In this document: one piece after another, positions 39,115 to 48,630 of the stretch
Numbering within the stretch: position 1 is the stretch's first letter
How the letters are laid out: the number at the start of each line of letters is the position of its first letter
DNA from: Winogradskyella psychrotolerans
GTDB taxonomy: Bacteria > Bacteroidota > Bacteroidia > Flavobacteriales > Flavobacteriaceae
DNA: 64,000 bases
Reading direction: 5' to 3'
NCBI RefSeq assembly: GCF_018860545.1
Contig: NZ_JAHKPN010000044.1
Location: forward strand, 62,001 to 126,000
Program-made: the position numbers and the translations under genes
Notes under the pieces: generated by a model
The model's database searches: none
Seen by the model: the letters and a program-made list of their open reading frames with translations, nothing else
What the model was told of the DNA's origin: nothing

Positions 39115-39191
39115 CTAATTTTATAAAATCGTTATTCCCAAAAATTATAATACAATAAAAAACACCCTATTCCCTAATTGCTTTAAACCTA

Positions 39192-40037
39192 CTACGCACT
39201 CAAACGTTCCACAATTATAGGAATAGATATCCTATAAATAATTAACCCTAAAAATAAAAAGGGGATACAGACCGCTAATACCACTGAAAAATAACCGAGA
39301 TATTCGGGGGTGAATCCCACTACCAAATCACGAGCAGTTAATACAATTGGAGTTATAGGGTTCCAAAGCATAATACTCTTCATTATACCTGTACTCGGAA
39401 TCGCATAAACCACGGGTGTAACATACATTAAAAACTGCATACCGAACGTGATAATTTTACTAATATCCTTATATAACAAACCGATTGGAGTTAAAAATAA
39501 ACCAACAGTAGTTCCAAAAATAATGGCACCAATAATAGCGAAAGGAAACAAAAACAAACTGGTGTTAAAACCAACACCGTACAAAAACACGAAGGATACT
39601 AAAATAAGGATCTTGACAAAACTATCAAATAACAATTTATAAACTCCCGAAAGTAATAAGGCTTCTTTTGGAAAATTTATTTTGGTCAAAATACCCTTAG
39701 CAGCTTGCGTACTTTGCATTGGTGAATTTATGGAAGCTACAATAATAGACCAAATTAACGTACCTGTAAAAGCATACACAGGGTAAGGGACACCTGTATT
39801 AGATAGCTTAACCGTACCACTGCTATTTAAAAAAATCCAAACGGCAGCTGTCGTCAATGGCATAATAAACGCCCAAAGAATCCCTAAATAAGATTGGCGG
39901 TACATTGCTTTTATGTCACGTTCTGCCAATTGCCGTGCTAAAAAACGTGAATGATACATATCAGACAAACTCGCTTTTAAAAGCTTGCCAAATTTTATGG
40001 TACGTTCCTTCTGGTAAACACGAGTTTCTAAAGCCAT
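39192..40037 (-). CDS. Polysaccharide ABC exporter permease (Wzm-like)
   Basis: 281-residue membrane protein of the ABC-2 family with six helices and the N-terminal amphipathic RQLAERDIKAMYRQSYLGILW, which is characteristic of Wzm/KpsM permeases. It is the upstream partner of the ATPase at 37885, 77 nt away. Presence of a Wzm/Wzt exporter alongside a Wzy-like protein and a Wza/Wzc pair mixes components of two assembly pathways. Confidence 0.92.
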   Translation of the reverse strand: MALETRVYQKERTIKFGKLLKASLSDMYHSRFLARQLAERDIKAMYRQSYLGILWAFIMPLTTAAVWIFLNSSGTVKLSNTGVPYPVYAFTGTLIWSIIVASINSPMQSTQAAKGILTKINFPKEALLLSGVYKLLFDSFVKILILVSFVFLYGVGFNTSLFLFPFAIIGAIIFGTTVGLFLTPIGLLYKDISKIITFGMQFLMYVTPVVYAIPSTGIMKSIMLWNPITPIVLTARDLVVGFTPEYLGYFSVVLAVCIPFLFLGLIIYRISIPIIVERLSA

Positions 40038-40241
40038 AGTTAATTACTGAAATTGAGGAAAATGGTTCCTTTTTTCAACAGGCTAATATACTAATTACAT
40101 AAGGAAACGAAAACATAAGTAATAGAATTAATAACGACTTTTAAATAGCAATCCGACATTCTTATTGGTACAGTAGCCTTAGATCACTGCATTTGTAACT
40201 TAGTAAAGTAATCAAGAAATCTATTCTACAACAACTCACAA
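40038..40241. other. Intergenic gap, no gene seen
   Basis: 204 bp of AT-rich sequence between the permease and epimerase genes, both on the minus strand. No RNA gene, terminator or consensus promoter was found, although the gap is longer than most in the locus and may hold an internal promoter. Confidence 0.4.
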
Positions 40242-41219
40242 CTAACTAAAACTATCCCAAGTAATCTTCAACCCTTCTCTAACCGTATATTGTGGCTTAT
40301 AACCCAATAAATTTTCTGCCTTAGAAATATCAGCTAATGAGTCTCTTACATCACCTTGTCGATTAGGCCCGTAAATAGCTTTTAAATCAGAGTCAGCTGC
40401 AATACGTAAGGATTCCCATAGATAATTTATGGTGATACGTTCTCCACATGCCACATTGAAAACTTCATTTTTAGCATCTTTAGAAGCAAAAAAACCTTTA
40501 ACATTAGCTTGTACCACATTATCTATAAAGGTAAAATCACGAGTTTGTTCTCCATCTCCATTAATCTTCGAAGGCTCATTATCTTTAAGCGCTTGCATAA
40601 ATAACGGAATTACAGCCGCATAAGCTCCATCTGGACTTTGCTTAGGCCCAAACACATTAAAATAGCGTAAGCCAATAACATCAGTATCATACGTAGTTCC
40701 AAAGACATCAGCATATAATTCGTTAACGTATTTAGTAACGGCATAAGGCGACAACGGTTTTCCAATAGTATCTTCCACTTTGGGTAAAGCTTTACTATCA
40801 CCATAAGTAGAACTCGAGGCAGCGTACACCATGCGTTTTACAGTTGAACTATCTTTTAATGCAATCATCATATTTAAAAACCCAGAAATATTAACTTCAT
40901 TGGTTGTCGCTGGATCATTAATAGAACGTGGCACCGAGCCTAAAGCGGCTTGATGCGACACATAATCCATACCATCCATCGCTTTTTTACAGGTTTCCAA
41001 ATCCCGAATATCTCCTTCTATCAATTCGAAGGCAGGATGATTCATAAATTCAATTAAGTTTTCGCGATGACCATTAGAAAAGTTATCTAAAACGCGAACT
41101 TTCTTAGCTTTATATTTTAATAAGTATTCGGTGAGATTAGAACCGATAAAGCCTCCACCTCCAGTAATTAAAAAACTTAACTCAGAAAGGTCTATGGTAT
41201 GATGTGGATTGTTGTACAT
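40242..41219 (-). CDS. NAD-dependent UDP-sugar 4-epimerase (WbpP/TviC-like SDR)
   Basis: 325 residues. The Rossmann loop is FLITGGGGFIGSNLTEYLL and the active site SSSTYGDSKALPKVEDTIG with YAVTKYVNELYA (Tyr-x3-Lys). Style and neighbours match WbpP/TviC-type UDP-GlcNAc or UDP-GlcNAcA 4-epimerases. Its ATG overlaps the stop of the dehydrogenase by 1 nt. With the dehydrogenase it would supply UDP-galacto- or gluco-configured aminouronic acid; the substrate pair is inferred from the family. Confidence 0.88.
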   Translation of the reverse strand: MYNNPHHTIDLSELSFLITGGGGFIGSNLTEYLLKYKAKKVRVLDNFSNGHRENLIEFMNHPAFELIEGDIRDLETCKKAMDGMDYVSHQAALGSVPRSINDPATTNEVNISGFLNMMIALKDSSTVKRMVYAASSSTYGDSKALPKVEDTIGKPLSPYAVTKYVNELYADVFGTTYDTDVIGLRYFNVFGPKQSPDGAYAAVIPLFMQALKDNEPSKINGDGEQTRDFTFIDNVVQANVKGFFASKDAKNEVFNVACGERITINYLWESLRIAADSDLKAIYGPNRQGDVRDSLADISKAENLLGYKPQYTVREGLKITWDSFS

Positions 41220-42514
41220 TATAATCTAGCGTCTATGGTATCTATAGGAAGTAAGGATTTTACATCAAAAACAACACCTGTTTGTGATTTTAATTTTGTT
41301 ATATCTAGTTTCAAAAATTCATTATGAGAAACCGCTAAGATAACAGCTTCATAATCTGAGCTTAATTCTGCAAAATCTGTAATTAAGTCAAAACCATACT
41401 CATGCTTAACCTCCTCAACTGAAGCCCATGGATCATACACATCAACATTAACATCGTATGTTTCTAATTCTTCAATAATATCAATAACTCTAGAGTTTCT
41501 AATGTCTGGGCAATTTTCTTTAAATGTAACCCCTAACACAAGAGCCTTTGAGCCTTTAATGGTCGCCCCTTTTTTAATCATCATTTTCACAGTTTCGGTA
41601 GCTACATAGCCACCCATACTGTCATTCATCTTGCGACCTGCTAAAATAATTTCAGGATTATACCCCGACTCTATAGCTTTTTGAGCTAAATAATAAGGGT
41701 CAACTCCTATACAGTGCCCTCCTACTAAACCTGGAGAAAACTTTAAGAAATTCCATTTGGTTCCTGCGGCTTCTAAAACAGCTTTAGTATCAATATCTAA
41801 AAGTCTAAATATTTTAGACAATTCATTTACAAAAGCAATATTGATATCACGTTGCGAATTCTCTATCACTTTAGCCGCTTCTGCCACTTTTATGGAAGGT
41901 GCCATATGTGTTCCTGCAACGATAACTTTTTTATAAAGGTTATCAACTTTTATAGCTATTTCAGGTGTAGAACCAGAGGTTACTTTTAATATTTTTGTAA
42001 CTGTATGCTCCTTATCACCCGGATTTATACGTTCTGGAGAATAACCCGCATAAAAATCTTGGTTATAAACCAGACCAGAAGTTTTCTCTAATACAGGAAT
42101 GCAAATACCTTCTGTTGCTCCTGGATATACCGTAGACTCATATACCACAATATCATTTTTAGATAACACTTTACCTACAGTTTCACTAGCTTTAATTAAA
42201 GGAGTAAATACAGGTTTATTTAAGGCATCTGTCGGTGTTGGAACTGTGACTATATAATAATTAGTAGCAATCAAGGCGTTAATATCATCCGTTATAAGTA
42301 AACCTTTACTGGCATTTATATCTGAAGTTAAAACCGATTTCAAATGATCATTCTCTACTTCTAAAGTTTTATCTAATCCTGTATTTAATTCGCTGATGCG
42401 CTGCTTATTAATATCAAAACCAACAACTAAAAACTGTTTTGCAAACTCTACAGCAAGTGGCAAACCTACATAACCTAATCCTATAATGGCGATTTTATCC
42501 TCTGAATGATTCAT
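41219..42514 (-). CDS. Nucleotide sugar dehydrogenase (WbpO/TviB-like)
   Basis: 431 residues; oxidises a UDP-hexose or UDP-HexNAc to the uronic acid with NAD. Motifs: GLGYVGLPLAVEFAKQ for NAD, and the central KFSPGLVGGHCIGVDPYYLAQ, which contains the catalytic cysteine. The WbpO/TviB style, next to a WbpP/TviC-like epimerase, fits UDP-HexNAc-uronic acid formation. It overlaps the sugar transferase at 42511 by 4 nt. This supports an acidic glycan. Confidence 0.92.
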   Translation of the reverse strand: MNHSEDKIAIIGLGYVGLPLAVEFAKQFLVVGFDINKQRISELNTGLDKTLEVENDHLKSVLTSDINASKGLLITDDINALIATNYYIVTVPTPTDALNKPVFTPLIKASETVGKVLSKNDIVVYESTVYPGATEGICIPVLEKTSGLVYNQDFYAGYSPERINPGDKEHTVTKILKVTSGSTPEIAIKVDNLYKKVIVAGTHMAPSIKVAEAAKVIENSQRDINIAFVNELSKIFRLLDIDTKAVLEAAGTKWNFLKFSPGLVGGHCIGVDPYYLAQKAIESGYNPEIILAGRKMNDSMGGYVATETVKMMIKKGATIKGSKALVLGVTFKENCPDIRNSRVIDIIEELETYDVNVDVYDPWASVEEVKHEYGFDLITDFAELSSDYEAVILAVSHNEFLKLDITKLKSQTGVVFDVKSLLPIDTIDARL

Positions 42515-43101
42515 TTGTTTAAAATAGATTTTACAATGAGAGTCAAATCTAAGTAAAAACTGTAATTTTGAACGTATTTTTTATTAATTTTCACTTTATC
42601 GACCCAAATCACCGTTCTATTGTAATGTTCTGGATCGTTTTGACAATTTAAGTCCTCTTCTTCACGCTTATATTTTAAAGTAGCTGGTCCAGTAATACCT
42701 GGTTTGACTTTTAAAATGATGCGATCCTCCCCCGTTAAGACATCTGCAAAGCCTGGCAGATCAGGCCTTGGACCAACGAGACTCATATTTCCAATGAGTA
42801 CATTATATAATTGAGGTAACTCATTTAGCTTACTACGTCTTAAAAATCGACCAATGGAAGTCGCATAACTATTCATTTGACCTAAATAATGTTCTCCTCC
42901 AACTAAAGTTCTAATTTTATAAATCTTGAAAAGTTTTCCATACTGCCCAACACGAAGTTGAGAATAAATCCCCCATGTTTTAGTATCTATAGTAGCAACG
43001 AAAACTAACAATAGAATAGGAAAAATAAGTAGAGGTAAAAAAAGTATAGCAATGACAACATCAAAAATACGCTTAACCCAAAGCTGACTTTTACTAATCA
43101 T
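42511..43101 (-). CDS. Short initiating sugar transferase (WecB/PglC-like)
   Basis: 196 residues comprising one N-terminal membrane helix and the catalytic domain of polyprenyl-phosphate hexose-1-phosphate transferases: KIYKIRTLVGGEHYLG, RRSKLNELPQLYNVL and MSLVGPRPDLPGF. This short monotopic form contrasts with the long enzyme at 7705. It presumably begins the glycan built with the uronic acid pathway genes next to it; 4-nt overlap with the dehydrogenase supports that. Confidence 0.92.
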   Translation of the reverse strand: MISKSQLWVKRIFDVVIAILFLPLLIFPILLLVFVATIDTKTWGIYSQLRVGQYGKLFKIYKIRTLVGGEHYLGQMNSYATSIGRFLRRSKLNELPQLYNVLIGNMSLVGPRPDLPGFADVLTGEDRIILKVKPGITGPATLKYKREEEDLNCQNDPEHYNRTVIWVDKVKINKKYVQNYSFYLDLTLIVKSILNK

Positions 43102-43210
43102 AAGTATAAAGTTAAAAAAACATCCATTTTTTTAAAGATCCGTCCTGACTTCAAGAGAAAATAAATTGAACCTCATAAATAATCAACGGCCAATAGTTTA
43201 AGACTAACAA

Positions 43211-45688
43211 CTAAAGCCGCCTCAAAAATCCTTTTATTTTCTTAAAAATAGACTGCTTATCATTCTCATGGTACGCATTACCATACACACCATAACCGTA
43301 GCCATAACCGTAACCATAGCCATAGCCGTACCCATAATTACTATTGTTTTTATGCCTATAAAAATTCAGAACAAAACGTACATTTTTCAGCTCTCCAGTG
43401 CGATGTTTAGCATTTACTAATTGCAGCATGCCTTTTTTCGTATAATCTAAACGCACCATAAAAATAGTTGCATCCGCATATTGTGTGAGCTCTAAAGCGT
43501 CCGTAACCAAACCTAAAGGTGGAGTATCTAAAATAATCATATCGTAATCCTCTTTAAGTTGACTAATTAATGCTTTTAAATTACCACTCATTAATAACTC
43601 AGAAGGATTAGGCGGAATAGGACCTGATGGTATAATATCTAAATTCTCAATATGGGTATGAGTCACAATATCTTCAAAATCATCATCCCCAATTAAATAA
43701 TTAACAACACCTTTATCATTGGTAATGTTGAAATCATCAAAAATCTTCGGTTTTCGTAAATCCAACCCTAAAAGAATAGTCTTTTTACCAGAAAGTGCAT
43801 AAACTGTAGCTATATTTATAGATGTAAACGTCTTACCTTCACCACTCACTGAAGAGGTAATCATTAAGGTGTTTGCCCCCTCTTCGGAATCCTTTTTATT
43901 AAAGATAAATTGCAAACTTGACCTTATCGACCTAAATGACTCTGCTACAGCGGATTTTGGTTTTTCAAAAGCAACCAAGTTATTTTTATACCGATATTTC
44001 CCAACTAGTCCTAAAATTGGAATTTTAGATAAGCGAGCTATCTCATCAGAACCATGTATGGTATTATCCAAAAGAAAGACAATAAAGATAAGAAACATTG
44101 GAATAAAAAAGCCCAGCATTAGCCCCATCAAATAATTTAAGGTCTTATTAGGACCAATCAAGCCACTTCCAATATCCTTTGCTTCATCAATAATGGTAAT
44201 ATCCGAAATGTTCGCTGCCTTAACAATGGCTGCTTCACTACGTTTAGACATATAAACATCATATGCTTCTTGGCTAATATCCAACTTTCGCTGAATTTTT
44301 AAATATTGTTGCTCATCTTCAGGTAGGCCGGTCAGTTTCGCTTCTAAATTTGCGATATTTCGATTTAAAGTCCCAACACGGATTCCAATTGTTCCTTTCG
44401 TTGCATCAATCGTTTCAAGCAAGACATTTTTCTCAGAATCTATTCGGCGATCCAACTCTTTAAACAAATCTGAACTTTCCTTAGTTGTGTATTCTAAATT
44501 TTGCCGCTCCGCTGCTAAAGCTACTATGTTTGATACACTATTTAAAATGTTACTTTCCTCTATACCTACACTCGTTGGAGCTGCGATATTTGTGTAATTT
44601 GTCTTTGTATTTAAATATACTTCGAGGTTCTTTAAATATTCTAATTTAGACTCTTCTTCTTGTTTTGCCAATTCAAATTGTCTTAATTCTTCTGATATTT
44701 GAGCAATTTCTGCACTTACATTAAATACCTTATTATCTTTTCTAAATTGATTCATCTCATCGGTAAAATCTTGAAGACTCGTGTTTACCGCTGCAAGACT
44801 ACTATCAATAAACTTAATGGTGTTTGTAGCATATAAATTTTTTCGCTCTAATTCAGTAGCACTTAAAATTGCTGAAGTAGTATTGAGATAATCGACAATT
44901 TTTTCTTTATTATTTCCTGCCAATTGCAATCTTAATATTGAACCAGATGAAGCCCCAAAAGTGTTGATTATAATGCCATTTTTATACGTGTTAACAACTC
45001 CATCGAAATTCTTAAATCTCAAAAAATATTCATCCCCAGGCTTAATATCATTAGAAGCCTTTATTCTAACTTCTCCATTGAGAAATGGCAAGTTAATTGG
45101 CTCCCTATTTCTAAAGCGTTTTACATAAACACCATCCGTCATCTTAACCGTCGATTTAGCTTTATCACCGTAACGCTGCCCTTTAGAACTTGTTCCTTCA
45201 AAAGCAGTAAAAACCTCAAATTCCTCTGCATTTAAAAATCGAATACCTACAGCATATTCTAAAACTTGAGGTTTCGATTTATCTATTATAAACTCGAACG
45301 GAGCTTTCTTATAAACATCTATTTTATGATACTTCCCCTCCTCTAAATACTGCATGTAATATTGCAAAGAATCTACAACTAGTTCATTGTGCGTCCGGGT
45401 TTTTACAGCAGTCATGACTTTCCCTACTTTCCCTGAAGCTCCACCCCAATTAAAAGAAATACTGGTATTGGCTGTAAAAAAAGGGTTCTGATCGTTTTCT
45501 ACAGAAATTAAAGAATCGAGTTTATAGACATTTTGTTTTCTAACATTTATAAAGTAAGCAATGAGCATTGCTGCACCGGCACAAATTAAAACAAACTTCC
45601 ATAGGTTTAAAACCTTAAAAAGATAACCTCTAAAGTCAAAACTTATACTTTGTGACTCATGGTCTTCTAATTCATCATAATCCTTCAT
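43211..45688 (-). CDS. Polysaccharide co-polymerase tyrosine autokinase (Wzc-like)
   Basis: 825 residues. A Wzz-type domain lies between two membrane helices (about 32-48 and 518-540), with periplasmic coiled coil in between (about 280-500). The cytoplasmic BY-kinase domain has Walker A SSVSGEGKTF (612-621), Walker A' GLDLRKP (641-647) and Walker B MIILDTPP (717-724). The tail contains eight Tyr-Gly dipeptides (785-800), the tyrosine cluster that is autophosphorylated, and then a basic C-terminus. It regulates polymerisation and export with Wza. Encoded 6 nt downstream of wza. Confidence 0.93.
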   Translation of the reverse strand: MKDYDELEDHESQSISFDFRGYLFKVLNLWKFVLICAGAAMLIAYFINVRKQNVYKLDSLISVENDQNPFFTANTSISFNWGGASGKVGKVMTAVKTRTHNELVVDSLQYYMQYLEEGKYHKIDVYKKAPFEFIIDKSKPQVLEYAVGIRFLNAEEFEVFTAFEGTSSKGQRYGDKAKSTVKMTDGVYVKRFRNREPINLPFLNGEVRIKASNDIKPGDEYFLRFKNFDGVVNTYKNGIIINTFGASSGSILRLQLAGNNKEKIVDYLNTTSAILSATELERKNLYATNTIKFIDSSLAAVNTSLQDFTDEMNQFRKDNKVFNVSAEIAQISEELRQFELAKQEEESKLEYLKNLEVYLNTKTNYTNIAAPTSVGIEESNILNSVSNIVALAAERQNLEYTTKESSDLFKELDRRIDSEKNVLLETIDATKGTIGIRVGTLNRNIANLEAKLTGLPEDEQQYLKIQRKLDISQEAYDVYMSKRSEAAIVKAANISDITIIDEAKDIGSGLIGPNKTLNYLMGLMLGFFIPMFLIFIVFLLDNTIHGSDEIARLSKIPILGLVGKYRYKNNLVAFEKPKSAVAESFRSIRSSLQFIFNKKDSEEGANTLMITSSVSGEGKTFTSINIATVYALSGKKTILLGLDLRKPKIFDDFNITNDKGVVNYLIGDDDFEDIVTHTHIENLDIIPSGPIPPNPSELLMSGNLKALISQLKEDYDMIILDTPPLGLVTDALELTQYADATIFMVRLDYTKKGMLQLVNAKHRTGELKNVRFVLNFYRHKNNSNYGYGYGYGYGYGYGYGVYGNAYHENDKQSIFKKIKGFLRRL
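43290..43336 (-). repeat. Tandem hexamer coding for Tyr-Gly repeats in wzc
   Basis: Near-repeats of CATAGC/CATAAC/CGTAGC/CGTAAC hexamers on the plus strand (coding Tyr-Gly) form a short tandem array within the wzc tail. Loss or gain of a unit stays in frame and would change the number of phosphorylatable tyrosines. Confidence 0.75.
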
Positions 45689-45694
45689 AATAAT

Positions 45695-46495
45695 TTATAA
45701 TCTTGAATAAAGTAAAAGCCCTGTGGTTATTAAGGAAACTATTGAAGCAATTGTAGCGATACTAGAAATTGCCGTTGTACCAGTCCCAATGGTCTTCTGT
45801 ACCAACGGTTCAACATAAATAATATCATTAGGCTGAATATAATAATACGGCGACTCCATAACCTTTATATCAGTTAAATCCAAACTATGTATTTTCTGAC
45901 CCTGTGGATATTGTCTAATAATTTTAACATCCTTTTTATTACCAGTCAAAGGAATTTCTCCAACATTCGCAATCGCTTCAAATATATTCACGCGTTCAGT
46001 GAATAACACCTGACTTCCAGGCCTCCCTACTTCACCACTAGCCGTATATCTTAATCCTGCTAGTTTTACCGTCACAAAAATATTAGCCGTTTCTTTAAAT
46101 TGTTCTTCTAGTAATTTTTTTTCTATGCTTTTTTCAATTTCTTCCGTGGTAAAGCCTAAAACATTAATATAACCTAACGTCGGAATTCTGACATTGCCAT
46201 GCACATCTACCGTGAACCCATCAAAAAAAGCGCGTTCAGCACTGCTCGCATTTAAATTTCCGTCTCCTGTAGGATTTAAAATAGTGACCGTTTCTTGATC
46301 AAGGGCTTTTACACGGATATTCAAGATATCGTTAACTTGTACACGATAAGGTTTCTGAATTTCAATCAAATTATTTGGAATCGTATCGTTAACATCCCCC
46401 TCCTTAACTTGCAAATAAACCGTGTCTTTATGAGGGATACAAGACGAAACAACAACACAACTCAAAACAATTATTAAAAGCTTAATAGGCTTCAT
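45695..46495 (-). CDS. Polysaccharide export outer-membrane lipoprotein (Wza-like)
   Basis: About 266 residues from the ATG at 46495 (MKPIKLL); the frame is open to 46546 but the signal peptide begins here. A lipobox ending in VVSSC places a lipid-anchored cysteine near residue 20. It contains polysaccharide export (Poly_export) and SLBB-type domains, with PYRVQVNDILNIRV and GRPGSQVLF, and a hydrophobic C-terminus. It forms the outer-membrane exit channel with Wzc as inner partner. First gene of the locus, next to the promoter at 46518. Confidence 0.9.
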   Translation of the reverse strand: MKPIKLLIIVLSCVVVSSCIPHKDTVYLQVKEGDVNDTIPNNLIEIQKPYRVQVNDILNIRVKALDQETVTILNPTGDGNLNASSAERAFFDGFTVDVHGNVRIPTLGYINVLGFTTEEIEKSIEKKLLEEQFKETANIFVTVKLAGLRYTASGEVGRPGSQVLFTERVNIFEAIANVGEIPLTGNKKDVKIIRQYPQGQKIHSLDLTDIKVMESPYYYIQPNDIIYVEPLVQKTIGTGTTAISSIATIASIVSLITTGLLLYSRL

Positions 46496-46517
46496 ATATA
46501 CTATGGATCTTTGGACA

Positions 46518-46546
46518 CAAATATAATGTATCAACACTAATATCAA
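46518..46546 (-). promoter_or_regulatory. Promoter of the polysaccharide locus
   Basis: On the minus strand TATATTTG (46525-46518) is an exact TAnnTTTG -7 box, and a TTG (46546-46544) lies 18 nt upstream, close to the usual 19 nt spacing for Bacteroidota promoters. The predicted start site leaves a leader of about 16 nt before the wza ATG. This could drive wza, wzc and the genes beyond. Confidence 0.6.
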
Positions 46547-46597
46547 AACTAATACGTTTCTTTTTGGTTTATTTCCGTTCTTTGCAAAAAAAATAGT

Positions 46598-48460
46598 TTG
46601 AATTACCTTAACGTAGAAAATATATCAAAATCATTTGGAGAGCTCGTACTTTTTAAAGATTTGTCATTCAGCATTCACAAAGATCAGAAAATCGCTTTTG
46701 TGGCGAAAAACGGAAGCGGAAAAACCTCTATTCTTAAAATGTTAGCTGGGAAAGACACTCCTGATGATGGACAAATAGTCGCTAGAAAAGGGCTGCGCTT
46801 AGCCTTTTTAGATCAAGAACCAGATTTAGATCCTAATCTTACCCTCGAGGAAACTATTTTTGCGTCTGATATTCCCATTCTAAAAATCATTGAAGCCTAC
46901 GAACATGCTTTAAAAAACCCTGAAGATACGGATGCTTATCAAAAGGCATTTGAAGGTATGGATCGGCATAACGCGTGGGAATTTGAAACCCAATACCAAC
47001 AAACTTTATCCCAGTTAAAATTAGATGATCTTACCTTAAAAGTTAAAACACTTTCTGGTGGACAAAAAAAACGTTTAGCATTAGCACAAGCCTTATTGAG
47101 TAAACCAGATATCTTAATTCTCGATGAGCCTACCAATCATCTCGACTTAGAAATGATTGAGTGGTTAGAAGACTATTTTTCAAAAACGCAGCAAACCTTA
47201 TTTATGGTGACGCACGACCGTTATTTTTTAGAACGTGTTTGTAACGAAATTATAGAATTAGATCATGGCGAACTTTACACCTATAAAGGCAACTACTCTT
47301 ACTATTTAGAAAAGAAAGAAGCTCGAATAGAAAATCAAGCGACGGAAGTTGGTAAAGCCAAACAACTCTTTAAAAAAGAATTGGAATGGATGCGCCGTCA
47401 ACCTAAAGCGCGTACTACTAAATCTAAAAGTAGAATTGATGATTTTTCGGAAATTAAATCGAAAGCCCACCAACGACGTAACGATCATACTATCGAATTA
47501 GACATTAACATGGAACGTTTGGGGAGTAAAATCATAGAATTTCATAAGGTTTCCAAGGCCTTTAAAGATAAAACGATTCTTAATAATTTTGAATATACCT
47601 TCAAAAAAGGAGAGCGCATCGGTATTATTGGTAAAAACGGCACAGGAAAATCAACATTTTTAAACCTCCTTACACAAACAGCGCAACCCGATAGCGGTAA
47701 AGTTGTTTTAGGTGAAACGGTTAAAATCGGTTATTACACGCAAGGCGGAATTAAAGCCAAACCCAACCAAAAGGTGATTGATGTCATTAAAGAGTTTGGC
47801 GAGTATATTCCACTAGCCAAAGGCCGACAAATTAGCGCACAACAATTACTAGAAAAGTTTTTATTTGATAGAAAAAAGCAATGGGATTTTGTAGAAAAGC
47901 TAAGTGGTGGTGAACAAAAACGTCTGTATTTATGTACCGTTTTAATTCAGAATCCGAACGTTTTAATTCTCGATGAGCCTACAAACGATTTAGATATTGT
48001 AACCTTAAACGTACTTGAAGAATTCCTTATGGATTTCCCAGGAGTATTATTAGTGGTGTCTCACGACCGTTATTTTATGGATAAAATCGTGGACCATATG
48101 TTTGTGTTTAGAGGTCAAGGTGTCGTTGACGATTTCCCTGGTAATTATTCAGATTTTAGAGCCTATGATGCAAGTCAACCTAAACAAATTGAAGTAGTAG
48201 AAAAAATTGACAATTCAAAAGCCGAAAAGCAAAACGAAGCCAATAAACTAGATTATAACGAACAAAAAGAATACAAGAATTTAACATCAAAAATAAGAGC
48301 ATTAGAATTCGACAAAACAGAACTTGAAGCCAAATTCCTTAATCCGGATCTATCACAAGACCAAATCAGTGAACTTTCAGAAAAGCTGCAGGTAATTATT
48401 GATACCATTGAAGAAAAAGAAATGCGTTGGTTTGAGTTGGCTGAGAAACTGGAAGGTTAG
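46598..48460 (+). CDS. ABC-F family ATPase (Uup-like)
   Basis: 620 residues with two ABC domains and no membrane part: Walker A AKNGSGKTS and GKNGTGKST, signatures LSGGQKKR and LSGGEQKR, and paired LILDEPTNHLDL / LILDEPTNDLDI. A coiled-coil Uup-type C-terminal domain (about 545-620) follows. ABC-F proteins act on the ribosome or on DNA branch structures. Translation starts with TTG at 46598, since no ATG occurs in frame near the family N-terminus MNYLNVENISKSFG. Unrelated to the capsule; divergent from wza. Confidence 0.92.
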   Translation: MNYLNVENISKSFGELVLFKDLSFSIHKDQKIAFVAKNGSGKTSILKMLAGKDTPDDGQIVARKGLRLAFLDQEPDLDPNLTLEETIFASDIPILKIIEAYEHALKNPEDTDAYQKAFEGMDRHNAWEFETQYQQTLSQLKLDDLTLKVKTLSGGQKKRLALAQALLSKPDILILDEPTNHLDLEMIEWLEDYFSKTQQTLFMVTHDRYFLERVCNEIIELDHGELYTYKGNYSYYLEKKEARIENQATEVGKAKQLFKKELEWMRRQPKARTTKSKSRIDDFSEIKSKAHQRRNDHTIELDINMERLGSKIIEFHKVSKAFKDKTILNNFEYTFKKGERIGIIGKNGTGKSTFLNLLTQTAQPDSGKVVLGETVKIGYYTQGGIKAKPNQKVIDVIKEFGEYIPLAKGRQISAQQLLEKFLFDRKKQWDFVEKLSGGEQKRLYLCTVLIQNPNVLILDEPTNDLDIVTLNVLEEFLMDFPGVLLVVSHDRYFMDKIVDHMFVFRGQGVVDDFPGNYSDFRAYDASQPKQIEVVEKIDNSKAEKQNEANKLDYNEQKEYKNLTSKIRALEFDKTELEAKFLNPDLSQDQISELSEKLQVIIDTIEEKEMRWFELAEKLEG

Positions 48461-48630
48461 AAGCCTCTCACAAAGCCTCAGATACACAAAGCATTAAGCT
48501 AAGTCATATCTTTTTTTCTATGCACCTTAGCGCCTTTGCAAGAAAAGAAACTTTACAACTCTGCACCTCTGAAACTTTGCAACTTTGAAGCTTTGAAACT
48601 TTGAAACTTTGAATCTTTAAAACTCCAAAC
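48461..48630. repeat. Intergenic region with 8-bp GAAACTTT tandem repeat
   Basis: A period-8 repeat of the type GAAACTTT fills 48571-48623, directly before the methyltransferase start. The rest holds a possible hairpin GCTAAG ... CTTAGC (about 48497-48524) and no gene. The repeat is simple sequence of unknown role. Confidence 0.6.

Noticed and set aside
38732-39118. Plus-strand open frame of about 128 codons opposite the Wzt-like gene
   Set aside because: Antisense to a clear ABC ATPase gene, with no recognisable motif or promoter.
46598-48460. ABC-F protein as part of the polysaccharide exporter
   Set aside because: It has no membrane partner and two fused ABC domains with a Uup tail, and it is on the opposite strand.
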